From the NCBI RefSeq assembly GCF_000150955.2, contig NC_011688.1, forward strand, positions 310,001-374,000: a stretch of DNA of 64,000 nt. Reading direction: 5' to 3'. Of the stretch, positions 19,264 through 30,510 are shown in pieces. The notes under the pieces are model-generated. The model searched no databases. It was not told where the DNA came from and saw only the letters and a list, made by a program, of their open reading frames with translations. How positions within the stretch are numbered: position 1 is the first letter of the stretch; each line of letters starts with the position of its first letter. The position numbers and the translations under genes are program-made. This DNA comes from Phaeodactylum tricornutum CCAP 1055/1 (Eukaryota > Bacillariophyta > Bacillariophyceae > Surirellales > Neidiaceae).

Positions 19264-20223
19264 TCATCGGCGGGCAGCGAATCCGTTGAAGTTACCGCAC
19301 CAAATACCGGTGCAGGTATCACTGGTAACATCGGGTTGGAATTGGACGCTCCAGGCACCTACTTCGGGTCGGGATGTCCATACGACCGTGCCGGAGGCGT
19401 CGACGACCCAATAAGACTGTTTGTACCAGTAGTCGGCCTTATCGTTGACGGGTGCCAGCAACAGCCCGTCCGGTTTCAATCGTTGCTTTGCCACCTTGAT
19501 CGCCTTTTGCGGATTGACGGCAAAATTGTAGACAATCACGTCGTAGCTGTATGCGTCCCGACGAGTCTGAAGAGATGGTTCATTTGCATCCTGACTGGTT
19601 GGTTTTTGTTCTGGTTGCTGACGTCGTCCTTCATCCAATCGATCGAAAAAGGCTTGATCGGATGCCTGGTAGAACTTCACCGATTCCGGGACAGGTGCCA
19701 CCACGTTGGCATCCCAAGCGTCGGCACTCCAATCGACCGCGTCGATTCGACGATAGCCAAGGTCCTGGTACAGGACAGCCGTGGACAATCCTGCCCCGGC
19801 TCCCAAATCGAGTGCAATTGGCGGAGACTGTACTTGCGTCGTCCCTGTCGCTGTGCGAGCTTTGGGAATCTGCTGTAGAATGACGTCGTACGCTTCCTGT
19901 GGGGAAATGTTCGTATCGCGAGATGCCGTGATGCTGTTGGTGTATTCGGATCGTCCGACAGCGGTAGCGCGAAAGACGGGCACAGGTGCCCCAACGTTCA
20001 TTTCCGCCGCAACGGCACGTTGGAAAGGACACAGCAGGACTGTACAGGATACGGTAGTCGCGATGGCGATCCGTTGCAACACTTGCCGACGTGAGATTGG
20101 GGGCAGGGTTGTCGTTGGCAATCCCGAATGCTGTCGACAGGACTGCGTCGATTTCAACATCAAAATGGATTGCACTCGGCCGCATAGAAAAAGCATCCCT
20201 AGCAGATTGAAAGAACGATTCAT
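19264..20223 (-). CDS. SAM-dependent methyltransferase with lumen-type leader
   Basis: From the ATG at 20223 the product is 319 residues; an in-frame upstream extension to 20379 is unlikely. The N-terminus holds a short hydrophobic signal-like segment, then SRRQVLQRIAIATTVSCTVL ending in AVAA, a twin-arginine transfer signal with an A-x-A type cleavage site. This bipartite leader suggests import into the plastid and thylakoid lumen. The catalytic domain has motif I ALDLGAGAGLST, an acidic DAVDW after strand 2 and YDVIVYNFAVNP as the motif IV region, all typical of class I Rossmann methyltransferases. The substrate is unknown. Lumenal methyltransferases are unusual because SAM must be delivered there. 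Confidence 0.72.
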   Translation of the reverse strand: MNRSFNLLGMLFLCGRVQSILMLKSTQSCRQHSGLPTTTLPPISRRQVLQRIAIATTVSCTVLLCPFQRAVAAEMNVGAPVPVFRATAVGRSEYTNSITASRDTNISPQEAYDVILQQIPKARTATGTTQVQSPPIALDLGAGAGLSTAVLYQDLGYRRIDAVDWSADAWDANVVAPVPESVKFYQASDQAFFDRLDEGRRQQPEQKPTSQDANEPSLQTRRDAYSYDVIVYNFAVNPQKAIKVAKQRLKPDGLLLAPVNDKADYWYKQSYWVVDASGTVVWTSRPEVGAWSVQFQPDVTSDTCTGIWCGNFNGFAARR

Positions 20224-20370
20224 GATGCGATGTGAAACATGGAAGGAATAAAAGGGGTCGCGATGGTAAAAGAACTGCTGTGCGTGACACCACGCAAAGC
20301 TAGGCATGAGACCGCCCAAACATGATAACGAGATTACGGGAAAGTTGTCAGTGATAGAGAAATGTTCGAA

Positions 20371-20378
20371 TGACGTCA
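20371..20378. promoter_or_regulatory. TGACGTCA palindrome (CRE-like)
   Basis: A perfect CRE/bZIP-type octamer lies 148 nt upstream of the methyltransferase start. Diatom carbon-responsive promoters are known to use TGACGT half-sites. Binding here is an inference from sequence only. Confidence 0.4.
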
Positions 20379-21063
20379 CTAACTATCAACTAGAGTGTTG
20401 TTCGTCAATTCCAATTATTGGGAACATTCAGAAAATTCAAATTCAATTAAGATTACATTTAATCATAGCAACACAAGGTTTATCAATTCCACCTCTAATA
20501 GTTAACAGACAATACATTTTTCGATACCAAAGCAGGCCAAAATTTATAACAGTATATGCTGTAATCGTGTCAATTACATACAACGGAAACCCCAGGAACT
20601 GTCTCTACAGCAATCAACATTGCATTTCGGTCCGTTCACAGTGACTTCGTCTTCTTGCTGTGTGTTCTAGGCAACGGACGAGAAACAATGGGGGATGTGG
20701 TAAATCATACTCTATACTGATTGTGTTACATGCTAGTATTCCAGGAGACAAGCCTGCAGGAATACTATCCGTCCACAGTCCGCAAACGCCAGACGACTTC
20801 TTTACGAAATCAGCATCCACGACGAGCATTGCGTAAGCGCTGCTCCGGTTCCAATGCAAGGACTTCTGCGAACGTTTCGACGGTGACGAGTTTCTTATGG
20901 AGAAGGCGTTGTTATTGTGCATTCTAGCTAGTCAATCAAACAAGATCGATTCAATGTGAGAATTTGCTAATGTACATGGAAAGAAATCGTTAACTGTAAA
21001 AGCCAGCTGGTTGATGAATCATATTATATTTCGAAAGCTGGAAATCGATCCGGAGTGCGTGCA
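20379..21063. other. Divergent intergenic, methyltransferase / NOX-like gene
   Basis: This AT-rich spacer holds the divergent upstream regions. A 102-residue minus-strand frame at 20614-20922 has no recognisable feature and is not called. No repeat was seen. Confidence 0.3.
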
Positions 21064-23537
21064 ATGTTTTTAAAATTTACATTGGCAACTTTGCACACAC
21101 GTCATTCGGGCGAAAGTACGTGGCTCAAAGCATTTATTTGTTGGATTCTGGCTGACTCACGAAGAAATTCACCATTTTGTTTTCAGGTCCTTGCGTTAGG
21201 AACAGCGAGAAAGACTCGATCACGAAAGCTCTCCAAAGTTCACCGTCAACTAGAAGATTAAAGCTTACGTTTGGCTTTCTTGTGATAATCAGCAAAATGG
21301 AGCACATATGTTTCGCACGTCCGGTCGCGGAAGGCCCACCCGCAGGTCGCCACCATCCGGTTTCCCGGTGGGCCAAGTCTGAAGCCTTTTTCTTCAATCA
21401 AGGTGCCAACATTGCGTTTCTCAGCCTTATGGCTACCCTCAACATACTCATGATGGTCTGGGGCGCCTACGATGTGACAGGATCAAGACTCAATACCAGT
21501 AGTGACTTACTACGTATCACTTTACCCATTGCTCGCGCCGGGGGGAGAGTTGTCACTTGGAATGCATCTCTCATCTTTCTCAGTGGATCCAAGTACCTTT
21601 GGACAATCCTTCGACAATCTCCTTTGAATTTGGGCTTTCCCATCGACAACATCATGCCCTATTATCACAAGATATTTGCCTGGACAATGATATTTATGGG
21701 GTGCGTTGTCCACACAATCCCCCAGATCATCAACTACGCCACTCAAGAACTTCGCATCCAAGGCGGTCCGATTTGGTTGGGGAGTGATGGGTTGGCCACC
21801 AAACAGCTCCTCGCGACTGGTACTTTTCTTTTTCTAGTCTTCGTCAGCTTCTTTGTTTCGACTTTGCAGCGGGTTCGACGAACTGCATGGGGCTTTCGGC
21901 TCTTCTGGATCACCCACGTGGCATGCATCACCTGTGTCTTGCCACTGTTGATTATTCACGGAACAATCAATGGAAAACCTATTTTGTTTTACATGGCATC
22001 CCTACCAATGGGCATATATATCATTGATCTTTTCTTGCGTCGATTCATGATAAAGACAGTTAAGGCCAGGGTGGTGACAGTGGAAGCCTTTGGTGGGGAC
22101 AAAAGAGGTGATGCCGAAAAGGTTGTTCGATTGGTCCTGCGAAGCTGGAACTTCAAGTACCGTCCTGGCCAGTACGCTGAGATTCAAATACCCGAGCTCT
22201 CCAAACATGAATGGCATCCGTTTTCAATTTCGAGTGCCCCCAGTAACGAAAATACTGTTTCGTTTTATATAAAGGCTATGGGGCGTTGGACAAACGGATT
22301 GTATGACCTTGTGCAAAGATACCAAAGCAACGACAAGGAACAGAAATTACCCCAACACGTGACGGTCAAGCTTCGGGGACCATTTGGTGCCCCGTCACAA
22401 GACTATCGTAAATACCGCCACCTTGTGGTGATTGGTTCAGGAATTGGTGTAACGCCGCTATTGTCTCTCTGGGAATACCTGGTAAGGGCCAATAAAGGTA
22501 TGGAAAACAAATCGTGGCCAGCCTCCATCACAGGGTATACGATTCCCAGCACTTCCTCAGAATCGGACAAGTCGGAACTATGTTTTGGCGAGCATGCAGA
22601 AGAAGTGATGCTCCAGAATCTTGACGTCAATGCAGTCGATGTGGTTCAGTTTAATCGACCTTTGAAAACGTGCCGGGCAAGGATGGCATACTATGCCAGC
22701 ACTTTAGAAACATTGACTGTCAACATTTGCCTTTTTGTATTCTCGCTTTTCACGGGACTCCTGCTCTTTAGTCTCTGGCTGTTCCAATTCCATACTAAAC
22801 TTGCAGTGCTTCAAGTCGCGGCTCCTTTTGTTGTAATGAGCGTCTTTGGGAGCAAGGTGCTTTTGTCGCTGGCGGTATATGGAGTACGCTACATTCGGTC
22901 TTTTGTCTTTGCACTGGAAGCGGGTATTGTGGCTCTGGATTTCAGCTCTTTTGCATTGTCAATACTTAGCCTCATATCTGACGCCAATCAGGATGATGAC
23001 TTACACTTGGTCTTCTTTGGTCTCTCTTTGCTTTTGCAATTTATTCGGATTTTTCACACATTCTACGCATCCGCACGCCCGCCACCTATAAAAGAGCTTT
23101 CTCAAGGCACGGATGAAATTCAATCTGTCACGGGAGTCTGGGTGGCCAAAAGGTACGGCGACATGTCTTTTGCTGTACCGAGTCTTCTCGCTACGCTCCC
23201 AGAACTTTCGAATGCGTTCTCGCTGCGGCTTTTCGTGACCCGCGAGAAGGAGGACGAGGTGGCGCAGAACAATCCCATGGTAGATCATGGGCCCAATCAC
23301 TGCTTATCTGCAGGTCGACCAGTTTGGGAAACAACCTTAACCGAAGCTCTAGACAAGGCCCACGCGTCCAACCCCGATGGGGACGCGGTTGGGGTTTTCT
23401 TCTGCGGTTCGCCGGCCATCGCTCGTACTTTGCAGCGCACCGCGCAGGCGGCTACGGCGAAGCATCAAGATGCAGTCCGCAGGGCCACTGGAAGCCCGTG
23501 CAATTGCCGCATTGCAGTCCACAAGGAGAATTTTTGA
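21064..23537 (+). CDS. NADPH oxidase / ferric reductase-like flavocytochrome with membrane insert
   Basis: A two-exon model is preferred: 21064-21115 and 21187-23537, with a 71-nt intron (GTACGT...TTTTCAG), giving 800 residues. The alternative is an unspliced start at 21297 (746 residues). The haem domain has two His pairs, YYHKIFAWTMIFMGCVVH (about 177, 192) and THVACITCVLPLLIIH (about 259, 273). FAD binding is shown by HEWHPFSISSAP and NADPH binding by VVIGSGIGVTPLL and, at the C-terminus, FFCGSPAIARTL. It would pass electrons across a membrane to O2 or Fe(III). About residues 528-644, inside the nucleotide-binding half, hold four extra hydrophobic helices, which standard NOX and FRE proteins lack. 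Confidence 0.85.
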
Positions 23538-24134
23538 ATTATCTTTTCCTGTGAAGAGATTAGGTATGTCTTAGGTGGCTTCCAAGGAACTGTATGTAGT
23601 ACTCATTCATAGAAGTAAAACATAGAAGTAAAATTGTTATGAGTCTAGACATTCAGACCTTTTAACTGTCTTCAAGACTAGCTGACAACAGAGACGTTTT
23701 AAATAGACACTCTCTCTTGTCTCTCCTTCGCGTTTGATCTACTCTTTCGCAACTGCTATGGGTTGACGTTGTACTCTTTATTCTACTTTTCACTACATAG
23801 TTGGTCTCAAACCTCGCTGCTTGATCGCTAATCTTTCGTACTTACTTTGCATATTCCGATGGTTACACTCTTCGCTTCTTCATGTCTTATATTCAACCCG
23901 TTACCTCCATTCTAGAATGATCATATCCTCAAGTCCCATCGAAGACATTTTCCTCTTGGCTTTAGATGAGTGCTTGCTCGTGTCAAATCTATCCATAATC
24001 ATGTCACTTTCTATGTCACATTAGTCTTTGAGTGCCAATATTGAAAACAAGAATGTTCGGTACGCACATATCAAACAGTGTTGCAAGAAGAATCCCGCAG
24101 TCCGATGCGGAATTTTCTATTATTTTGACTCTAC
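23538..24134. other. Intergenic, 597 nt
   Basis: The stretch lies between two same-strand genes and contains a short imperfect tandem duplication near 23610-23636 and a pyrimidine-rich section near 23700-23800. No gene is seen. Confidence 0.35.
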
Positions 24135-27100
24135 ATGGTGCGATTGACGACCATGGCGCACCAAGGAGAGGGTGAATCCACTCCCGATATGGTTTCCGGC
24201 GCCATCGATTCACCGCACGCACCCGTTCTTGCTAAAAAAACGGAGATAGACGATTTCCGAAATGAGATTCCGGTCTGTACGATGACGACACCGGTTGGAG
24301 ATTTAATCGAAGCAGAGGCATCCGACGCCCAGAGCAACACCGCATCGTACTCCTTGGAAAAATCATCCAATCACAACGACAACTGTTTCGTGTCAGGTGA
24401 AGAGAATCAGGAGAGAACAATAGTCATTGAAGAAGAAGAACCGAGAGAAACGTATTCAGAACTTTCGGCAGCCAACGACAAGGAAGAGCGTACAGCTTCC
24501 GATGCTGGTATCCACAGTAACAAAACGCCTGTCTTTTTGAATCGCCTAAGTAGCTGGAGGCAAATGGCGAACGAAAATGCAACTGCGTTGTGGAAAAAAG
24601 GAGTGGAGCAGGCAGCATCTGCTGCCAACGTGGGCACCGAAACGCCGAAACAAACCAACATGACTGGCTCGACGGGTTTGTTGAAACATGCTACTTTGGA
24701 TGGAGCAGCCAAAACATTCTTGAATAGTGTTGGCAAGGCAACAGCTGATACCAATAGTTCCCAATTAGATGAAACGAAAAGTGCGAGCGCGGCAAATGAG
24801 CTGCCATCCAAAACAAACGAGAAACAAAGATGTAACTCGGTTAATTCGGAAGAAGGTAAAGCGTGCCAGAACCGACATGATTCAGGGTCGATTCTTGACG
24901 ATATCGAAGATGAGTCGATGCGCAGTCAGGGAGATTCTTCTCGCACGTCGAACCCCACATTTACGCCTGAAGGAGGAAACGCCGCACGGGGTGCCAACCG
25001 CCCAGGTGTTGCTGCCTTGCAGTGGGCTGCCACCAGCGTCGTCGACAGCGTTCAAGCCGGATATTTCCGGGGACGATACAGTCAGAAAACTCCTTCCTTC
25101 TCTCGCTCTCCGCCCGGATCGAACAATTCCTCAGAAACAATCTCCGGAGAGATGCCCATTTCCGTCGCAAAGGCCGACCCCACAACGCGAATTCCTAGTG
25201 TACCAACTACACCTGCTTCTCAAACAGCGCGTATTTTGCAATCTCCACAAGCAAACCACCTACACGCTCTAATGCAGCGAATCGAACCGCACGAATACAT
25301 CATGCTTCTTGGCAGAGGGATGCTCGGGGTTAATCTCAAACAGTGCTACCTCAAAAATCAAGGCGTATACGTGGACTATTTGGTAAAGAACGGTGCCGCA
25401 GATCAATCTGCTGTTATTTATGTTGGTGATTTACTCGTCTCGGTTGGGGACGTCAGCCTTCGCAAAGGCACCATTTTGAAGGTTCCAGAAACGATTGCCC
25501 GAGCGAAGCGACCCGCCCACGTAGTGCTGGCCACTCCGGGCCACGTATTGGACGTATCTCGGATTAATTATCTGGACATCGCAATTGCCATGATACACCA
25601 AGTCCAAGGGGATAGCGGAAAAGAATGGAAGCCAAAGTCAAATGGCCAAGGCGACTTGACATCAACGAGCCAGCTTGCCGATCACAGCAAAGGAAGTAGG
25701 CAATCTATTGAGCAAGAAGCGCATGGCGTTGATGCGTGTTCAGCCAAAGCAAACGTGGATACAGGGACCGACATTGGCCGTGGCAGGGAAAGCTCAGCTA
25801 CGGTATTGGCAGAATCGTCTAGTTTTGAGTGTGAGGAACAAAAGTCTCGTAAGGTTGTGCCTTCATTCGGTGTCGACATTCCCTTTCACACAAGCACTCC
25901 TGATGGCTTTTGCAACCCTACGATTCCTCCACCGGAGGTCCAAGATTTGTTCAAACACAATGTAGCAATACGAAACAATGAGGCCAACTTCAGTATAATG
26001 GAGCTCTGTAGTGCAGTGGCTACCAATGACTCCTTTCGGAACGTTCTCCGTCACGCTTTCATGCTATGCGCAATCGACGGTCGGAGATTTCCCTTTTTGG
26101 CGAAGCATCTTTCTTCCCAAGAAGAGTGCGACGCCAAAAGTCCACCAACGAATGCTTTGCTTATGCTCTTTTTGGAAATGATCAACTTTTCTGATGTGTT
26201 TGCTGTAACGCCGCCCTCTCGACGACGAGAAGTTGCTACCAGGATAGCTCATAAATTCTTTCTGCCTACCCTCGTAGGGGGCGAGCTTGTGCCGCCTATG
26301 TTTGACTTCCATCACCTGGTATCAGACACGTTACTGCGTCATCTGGAATGCTTGCTGAAACATGACACTATTCCACTTGATTTGTTTGCCGATTTTCAAA
26401 TTGCTGCTGTGGACGTTCTGTCGGAGCAACCTTTTTTGACATTTTTAGTATCCAACCAATGTGCCCGTCTGCGGGCCTTTCTGCGCAATACCACACACTT
26501 TCGTAATATTTCTCTACGCGATGCGTTTGATTCGTTGGTGCGGGATCAACAGATTGACGCAAAAAAGTACTTTGCTTACGTTTTAATATACCTCTTGTGT
26601 TTGGTTGACAAAGAGTCGGTTGGCGAGCACGACGATTTGTTGGGCCCAGCAAATGGAAATTCTCGTGTAGAAGAGGCCGCAAGTGGTATTTGTGCCGCTT
26701 TTTTTATCCAGAGCACGTTGTTACCCCTTGTGAACAAGGTGCGAGTATGTTTGGAAAATTTGAAAGACGATCTGGTTCTATACGAATCCTTGATAATGGC
26801 ATACGAACGTTCGTGGGAAATGTTTTTGGCACCAGGAATTGGAGCTTTGGAGCACTCGGCTTTGACGAGCGAAACTGAAGAATTGCTGGAAGAACTTCGG
26901 TCGAATCTGGAATCCATCAAGTCCGAAGCTAGCCAGAGGCAACCTGGTAAAAAACTACATTGGCTAGTAAAAAATTTGGTCGACGACAAGCTTGTGGAAG
27001 ACATCAAAAACTTGTCGAACGAGTGCTTGTACGACTATGTGGTCAATTTTCATGCGAAGTTTCGCGAGCATAAATTCCATGAATGGTTTTGCAGTGAATT

Positions 27101-29042
27101 GGCTACAAATACAACCGACATTCCTTATGCAGGTCCAGTTCCAAAGCTCCCACCCGGCTCAATAAAGAGACTTTTGCGCAGAGCCGACTTTCCCGCTGGA
27201 GTCTCTGAGCACAAGCCAATCCAAGTATCATCAGCCCTGACAAAGCATCACGATGAAGAAGTATCGGAGTCTTTGGGTCTTCTGAACGCAGAATGCGCTG
27301 TTGTCTTTGGTTCCGCAGTCGATGTAGATATGGCGTCACAATTGTCTAGCCCAGTAGATGGTGCAACGGGCGTTCGTCGTTTCGCTTGCCAATCTGTTAG
27401 CTTGGATGATAAAATGAATACAAACGCAATTCGTCCAGATCAGGTCCCTCTAGCCCTGGAGACTTACGCGTCGCTGAGGCCGCTTCGCCAGAGACCTTTT
27501 GCGCGCTTCTCGAGTGATGTCAAACTCTGCCGTGATGGATGGGAAGTCTCTCTCCATAGTTTTAGTGTGCCACATACGCAAGGCTCGTCAGAGAATGATG
27601 AGCAATCAGCTCTTTTTGGAGTTTCACTCGTCTTCCGGAGGTCTGCACCACCTAGCTCGGCAATAGATCAAGAATATGTTCGCACCGAACTAGTACAGGT
27701 TGAAGATGGAATTGAGTCCAAAAGCATTCCACAGCCATTTGTATTTGAATACCCACAGCTTGAAGCTAGCCAGATAGAGCCTGCTGAGCTCGACATTGTG
27801 AGGCGTTTGCGCGTCTCTACGTGTTGCCCAATCTTCAACGCAAAGGCGGCTAAACGGACATGGACACAACGCGCTTTTGACGAAGCGCGTCTAGGAAAGG
27901 ATCACGTCACGATTGGCCTCGTTCTTGTGAGCCACCAAAACGTGATACTTGCCATGCGAGAAACTCTGCAGTGTTTGCTGAAGGATTTTTCACGTTTTCC
28001 AGGTGACGAATCGAATTCTCAAGTGTCTTGTCAGGGACTTGTCGATGTTCTTGGCAACTTTGCCCACCAAGATGTTGAAGGGATAGCACTGAGGAGCATT
28101 CTGCTACCGTACATGACAGCGTCGATAAAGCCATGGATTGAACGCCCGATATCAGCTCAGAAGGATGACTTTCTACAGCTTGCCGGAAAACAGCTCGTTC
28201 GGTCCCTGCCTCCTATTGCTCTTGCCTTGCTCTTCGTCACTGCGCTCTTGGAGCAAAAGATCGTTTTATCAAGTAGTCGCCGCAGCGTACTTTTGTCTGC
28301 CACTACAGCGCTATCCGAGCTTCTCAAGCCGTTAGAGTGGTGTCATCTGATTGTCCCGCTAGTTCCATCGACGCTTGCGGGAGACTTGCTTCAGTATCCC
28401 GCTCCCTTCATCTTGGGTATGCCGTCAGAAGATCCAGGCATAATGGACTTGATACGGGAGTTACCAAGCGATGTGACACTCGTTGACTTGGACGTTGGGC
28501 GTGTTATTCTTGCTCCTTCGTTTGCCCACAACAGCGAACTTGGCCGTGGCATCCCCAATAGTGCCGACACGAGTCGAGTTTTGCGATCACAGGTACTATT
28601 TTTGGCGCAGTCATTGGGTGGAATATTCGGTACTACTATAGACCCACAAACTTGGTCCTGCGACGCTGTATTGATGGATCTTTCAGAAAATAGCAAACTG
28701 TCGGACCAATCACCCTTTGATGCTTTATGTAAAGTGTGTCACACTTTTGTAGTGGAGCTCCTTGCTGGTTTACCAGGATGTTGTTACTGGGTTGAAGAAC
28801 CTGGGGAAGACGAAGAAGCCCATGAACCTACGGTGCTATTCGATGAAGATCGGTTCTTTCGCATTAAAGCGCTACGCGAATCGACCGTCCTCGAGCCCCT
28901 TTTTCACAAGACTGGTAAATCCAACGAACTCGCGTTGTCTATGGACGATTTTGATCTTGTCCTCGAAGTGTTTTTGCGCTGTCAAAGCATGAATTATTTC
29001 ATCAGTACACAGAAACGTGATGAAATGATATTTGCTCTGTAA
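24135..29042 (+). CDS. Giant PDZ / RGS-like / DENN-domain protein
   Basis: A single 1635-residue frame starts at 24135 (ATG; a second in-frame ATG is at 24153). Residues 1-375 are acidic and Ser/Thr-rich. About 385-475 form a PDZ-like domain: LGRGMLGVNLKQCYL, VDYLVKNGAADQSAVIYVGDLLVSVGDV. About 600-790 resemble an RGS fold, ending in the box LSEQPFLTFLVSNQCARLRAFL. From about 1110 a DENN module follows, with LFGVSLVFRR (uDENN) and ERPISAQKDDFLQLAGKQLVRSLPP, VTALLEQKIVLSSSRRSVLLSATTA and PLEWCHLIVPLVP (cDENN). DENN domains act as GEFs for Rab GTPases. This suggests a membrane-traffic regulator linking scaffold, RGS and Rab activity. Its stop is only 77 nt from the convergent kinase stop. Confidence 0.8.
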   Translation: MVRLTTMAHQGEGESTPDMVSGAIDSPHAPVLAKKTEIDDFRNEIPVCTMTTPVGDLIEAEASDAQSNTASYSLEKSSNHNDNCFVSGEENQERTIVIEEEEPRETYSELSAANDKEERTASDAGIHSNKTPVFLNRLSSWRQMANENATALWKKGVEQAASAANVGTETPKQTNMTGSTGLLKHATLDGAAKTFLNSVGKATADTNSSQLDETKSASAANELPSKTNEKQRCNSVNSEEGKACQNRHDSGSILDDIEDESMRSQGDSSRTSNPTFTPEGGNAARGANRPGVAALQWAATSVVDSVQAGYFRGRYSQKTPSFSRSPPGSNNSSETISGEMPISVAKADPTTRIPSVPTTPASQTARILQSPQANHLHALMQRIEPHEYIMLLGRGMLGVNLKQCYLKNQGVYVDYLVKNGAADQSAVIYVGDLLVSVGDVSLRKGTILKVPETIARAKRPAHVVLATPGHVLDVSRINYLDIAIAMIHQVQGDSGKEWKPKSNGQGDLTSTSQLADHSKGSRQSIEQEAHGVDACSAKANVDTGTDIGRGRESSATVLAESSSFECEEQKSRKVVPSFGVDIPFHTSTPDGFCNPTIPPPEVQDLFKHNVAIRNNEANFSIMELCSAVATNDSFRNVLRHAFMLCAIDGRRFPFLAKHLSSQEECDAKSPPTNALLMLFLEMINFSDVFAVTPPSRRREVATRIAHKFFLPTLVGGELVPPMFDFHHLVSDTLLRHLECLLKHDTIPLDLFADFQIAAVDVLSEQPFLTFLVSNQCARLRAFLRNTTHFRNISLRDAFDSLVRDQQIDAKKYFAYVLIYLLCLVDKESVGEHDDLLGPANGNSRVEEAASGICAAFFIQSTLLPLVNKVRVCLENLKDDLVLYESLIMAYERSWEMFLAPGIGALEHSALTSETEELLEELRSNLESIKSEASQRQPGKKLHWLVKNLVDDKLVEDIKNLSNECLYDYVVNFHAKFREHKFHEWFCSELATNTTDIPYAGPVPKLPPGSIKRLLRRADFPAGVSEHKPIQVSSALTKHHDEEVSESLGLLNAECAVVFGSAVDVDMASQLSSPVDGATGVRRFACQSVSLDDKMNTNAIRPDQVPLALETYASLRPLRQRPFARFSSDVKLCRDGWEVSLHSFSVPHTQGSSENDEQSALFGVSLVFRRSAPPSSAIDQEYVRTELVQVEDGIESKSIPQPFVFEYPQLEASQIEPAELDIVRRLRVSTCCPIFNAKAAKRTWTQRAFDEARLGKDHVTIGLVLVSHQNVILAMRETLQCLLKDFSRFPGDESNSQVSCQGLVDVLGNFAHQDVEGIALRSILLPYMTASIKPWIERPISAQKDDFLQLAGKQLVRSLPPIALALLFVTALLEQKIVLSSSRRSVLLSATTALSELLKPLEWCHLIVPLVPSTLAGDLLQYPAPFILGMPSEDPGIMDLIRELPSDVTLVDLDVGRVILAPSFAHNSELGRGIPNSADTSRVLRSQVLFLAQSLGGIFGTTIDPQTWSCDAVLMDLSENSKLSDQSPFDALCKVCHTFVVELLAGLPGCCYWVEEPGEDEEAHEPTVLFDEDRFFRIKALRESTVLEPLFHKTGKSNELALSMDDFDLVLEVFLRCQSMNYFISTQKRDEMIFAL

Positions 29043-29119
29043 AGATCCTGCAGTACTGAAACATGTAAATTCTACACTTTATTTGCTGGCTATTCTACTA
29101 AAAGGCTGTAATAGTCCTG

Positions 29120-30510
29120 TCAGGTCTCAGGTAGCCGTGCGATGGTATGGGTTGATTTTCTCCACTGGACTTCGAAAGCACTCGAGATGTACATCTCGGA
29201 AGCATCGGTTGGCTTGCGTCTTTTTGCGGAACCTACGGGGAGTGCAGTGTGTGTAAGGCGTTCAGGGGTATCCACGTCAGTCATCGATGGACGTTGGAAA
29301 GGGGTAATTGTGACAGCAGTGGGCCCAGATGATGCTTTGCTCCTTGCTGGAGTGCTTGTGGTCGTATTGACGAGAATCGGTTGCCGTAGTAAGGGTTTTA
29401 AGAAGGGATGCCTCAACGCTTCAGACGCCGTAAGCCTGTCCCTCGGATTCAAAGTTATGACTGCGAAGGTGAAGTCCACAGCAGCAGCCGATACCGAAGG
29501 AAGATGCTGCACCAATCCTTGCCGAGGAGATATAGAGGCCTTGGCAGTGGATGCACCGTCTACGATCACTCCCAATCGCTGCAATAGCCGAAAGCCTTCT
29601 TTCCACGTCCGTGACGTTGGTTGCCCCATTAGGGCAAAGATTAGTTGCAATTGATCAATTTCCGAGCGGCCTGGAAAGAGGGGTTCCAAAGAGAGGAGTT
29701 CGGCCAGGATACATCCCGTGGCGAAGATGTCAACCGCTTGATCGTAATCTGGAGATGCAAGGAGGACCTCGGGAGCCCGGTACCACCGGGTCGACACGTA
29801 CGAAGTCAAGGGGGACATATTCTCTACACCACGAGCCATCGAAAAGTCGGCGACTTTGACGACTGTTCCGGCCAACAAAAGATTTTCGGGTTTGATGTCT
29901 CGGTGCATAAGACCATGACGATGCAAATGCTCCAAGCCTTGCAATACTTGTTGGACTATTGCGCGAACGTCAATCTCTTCAAGTGGACCCTGCTCGGCTT
30001 TCGCCCGGAGCATCATAAGATCGTGCAGGGAGCCGTTCGGCACATACTCAAAGACGAAATGAACGACGCCCCTGACGAGATGTACTTCGTGTAGCTGAAC
30101 AATGTTGGCGTGGTGAGTGAGCTGCATCAAGGACTGCAATTCTCGCATTGGCACAACCTTTTCCCACGCAAAGGCACCTTTCAGCCGCTTGATCGCACGC
30201 TGCAACGAGCAGAAAGAATAAAGACATAGCAATAGGCGGTAAGAGCGCCGTAGTCAAACAAAAGAAGTTCCAATATACTTGTAGGAATATCCACATCCAG
30301 CTGGCCTGTCAGTACGAGTGACGCAAGCGAAAGTGGAATTAATTCAAGATCGTGGCTCCGTGTAAAGAAAAGCAGACGAGAGCACCACTTTTCGACATTA
30401 TCGTGTCGAACCGATGCACGCACCTTTTCGTTGGTCGAATGCTTCACGGCAAAGTATACTTGCCCAAAAGAGCCTTCGCCAATCTTTTCCCCAACGGTGT
30501 ATCGGTCCAT
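29120..30510 (-). CDS. RCK (MAK/ICK/MOK)-type protein kinase
   Basis: Two exons are inferred: 30510-30424 and 30199-29120, with a 224-nt intron (GTGCGT...TTGCAG), giving 388 residues. The glycine-rich loop IGEGSFGQVYFAV is in exon 1, the ATP-binding Lys (AIKRL) at about residue 33 just after the splice, and then HRDIKPEN, DFSMARG and the activation segment TSYVSTRWYRAPE, which matches the T-x-Y type of RCK kinases. These act in cilia and cell-cycle signalling in other eukaryotes. DFG is replaced by DFS, which several kinases tolerate. The C-terminal tail after the kinase domain is short, Thr/Ser/Pro-rich and unstructured. The gene converges with the DENN gene. Confidence 0.85.

Noticed and set aside
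20614-20922. 102-residue minus-strand frame before the NOX-like gene
   Set aside because: No start context, domain or leader; AT-rich spacer.
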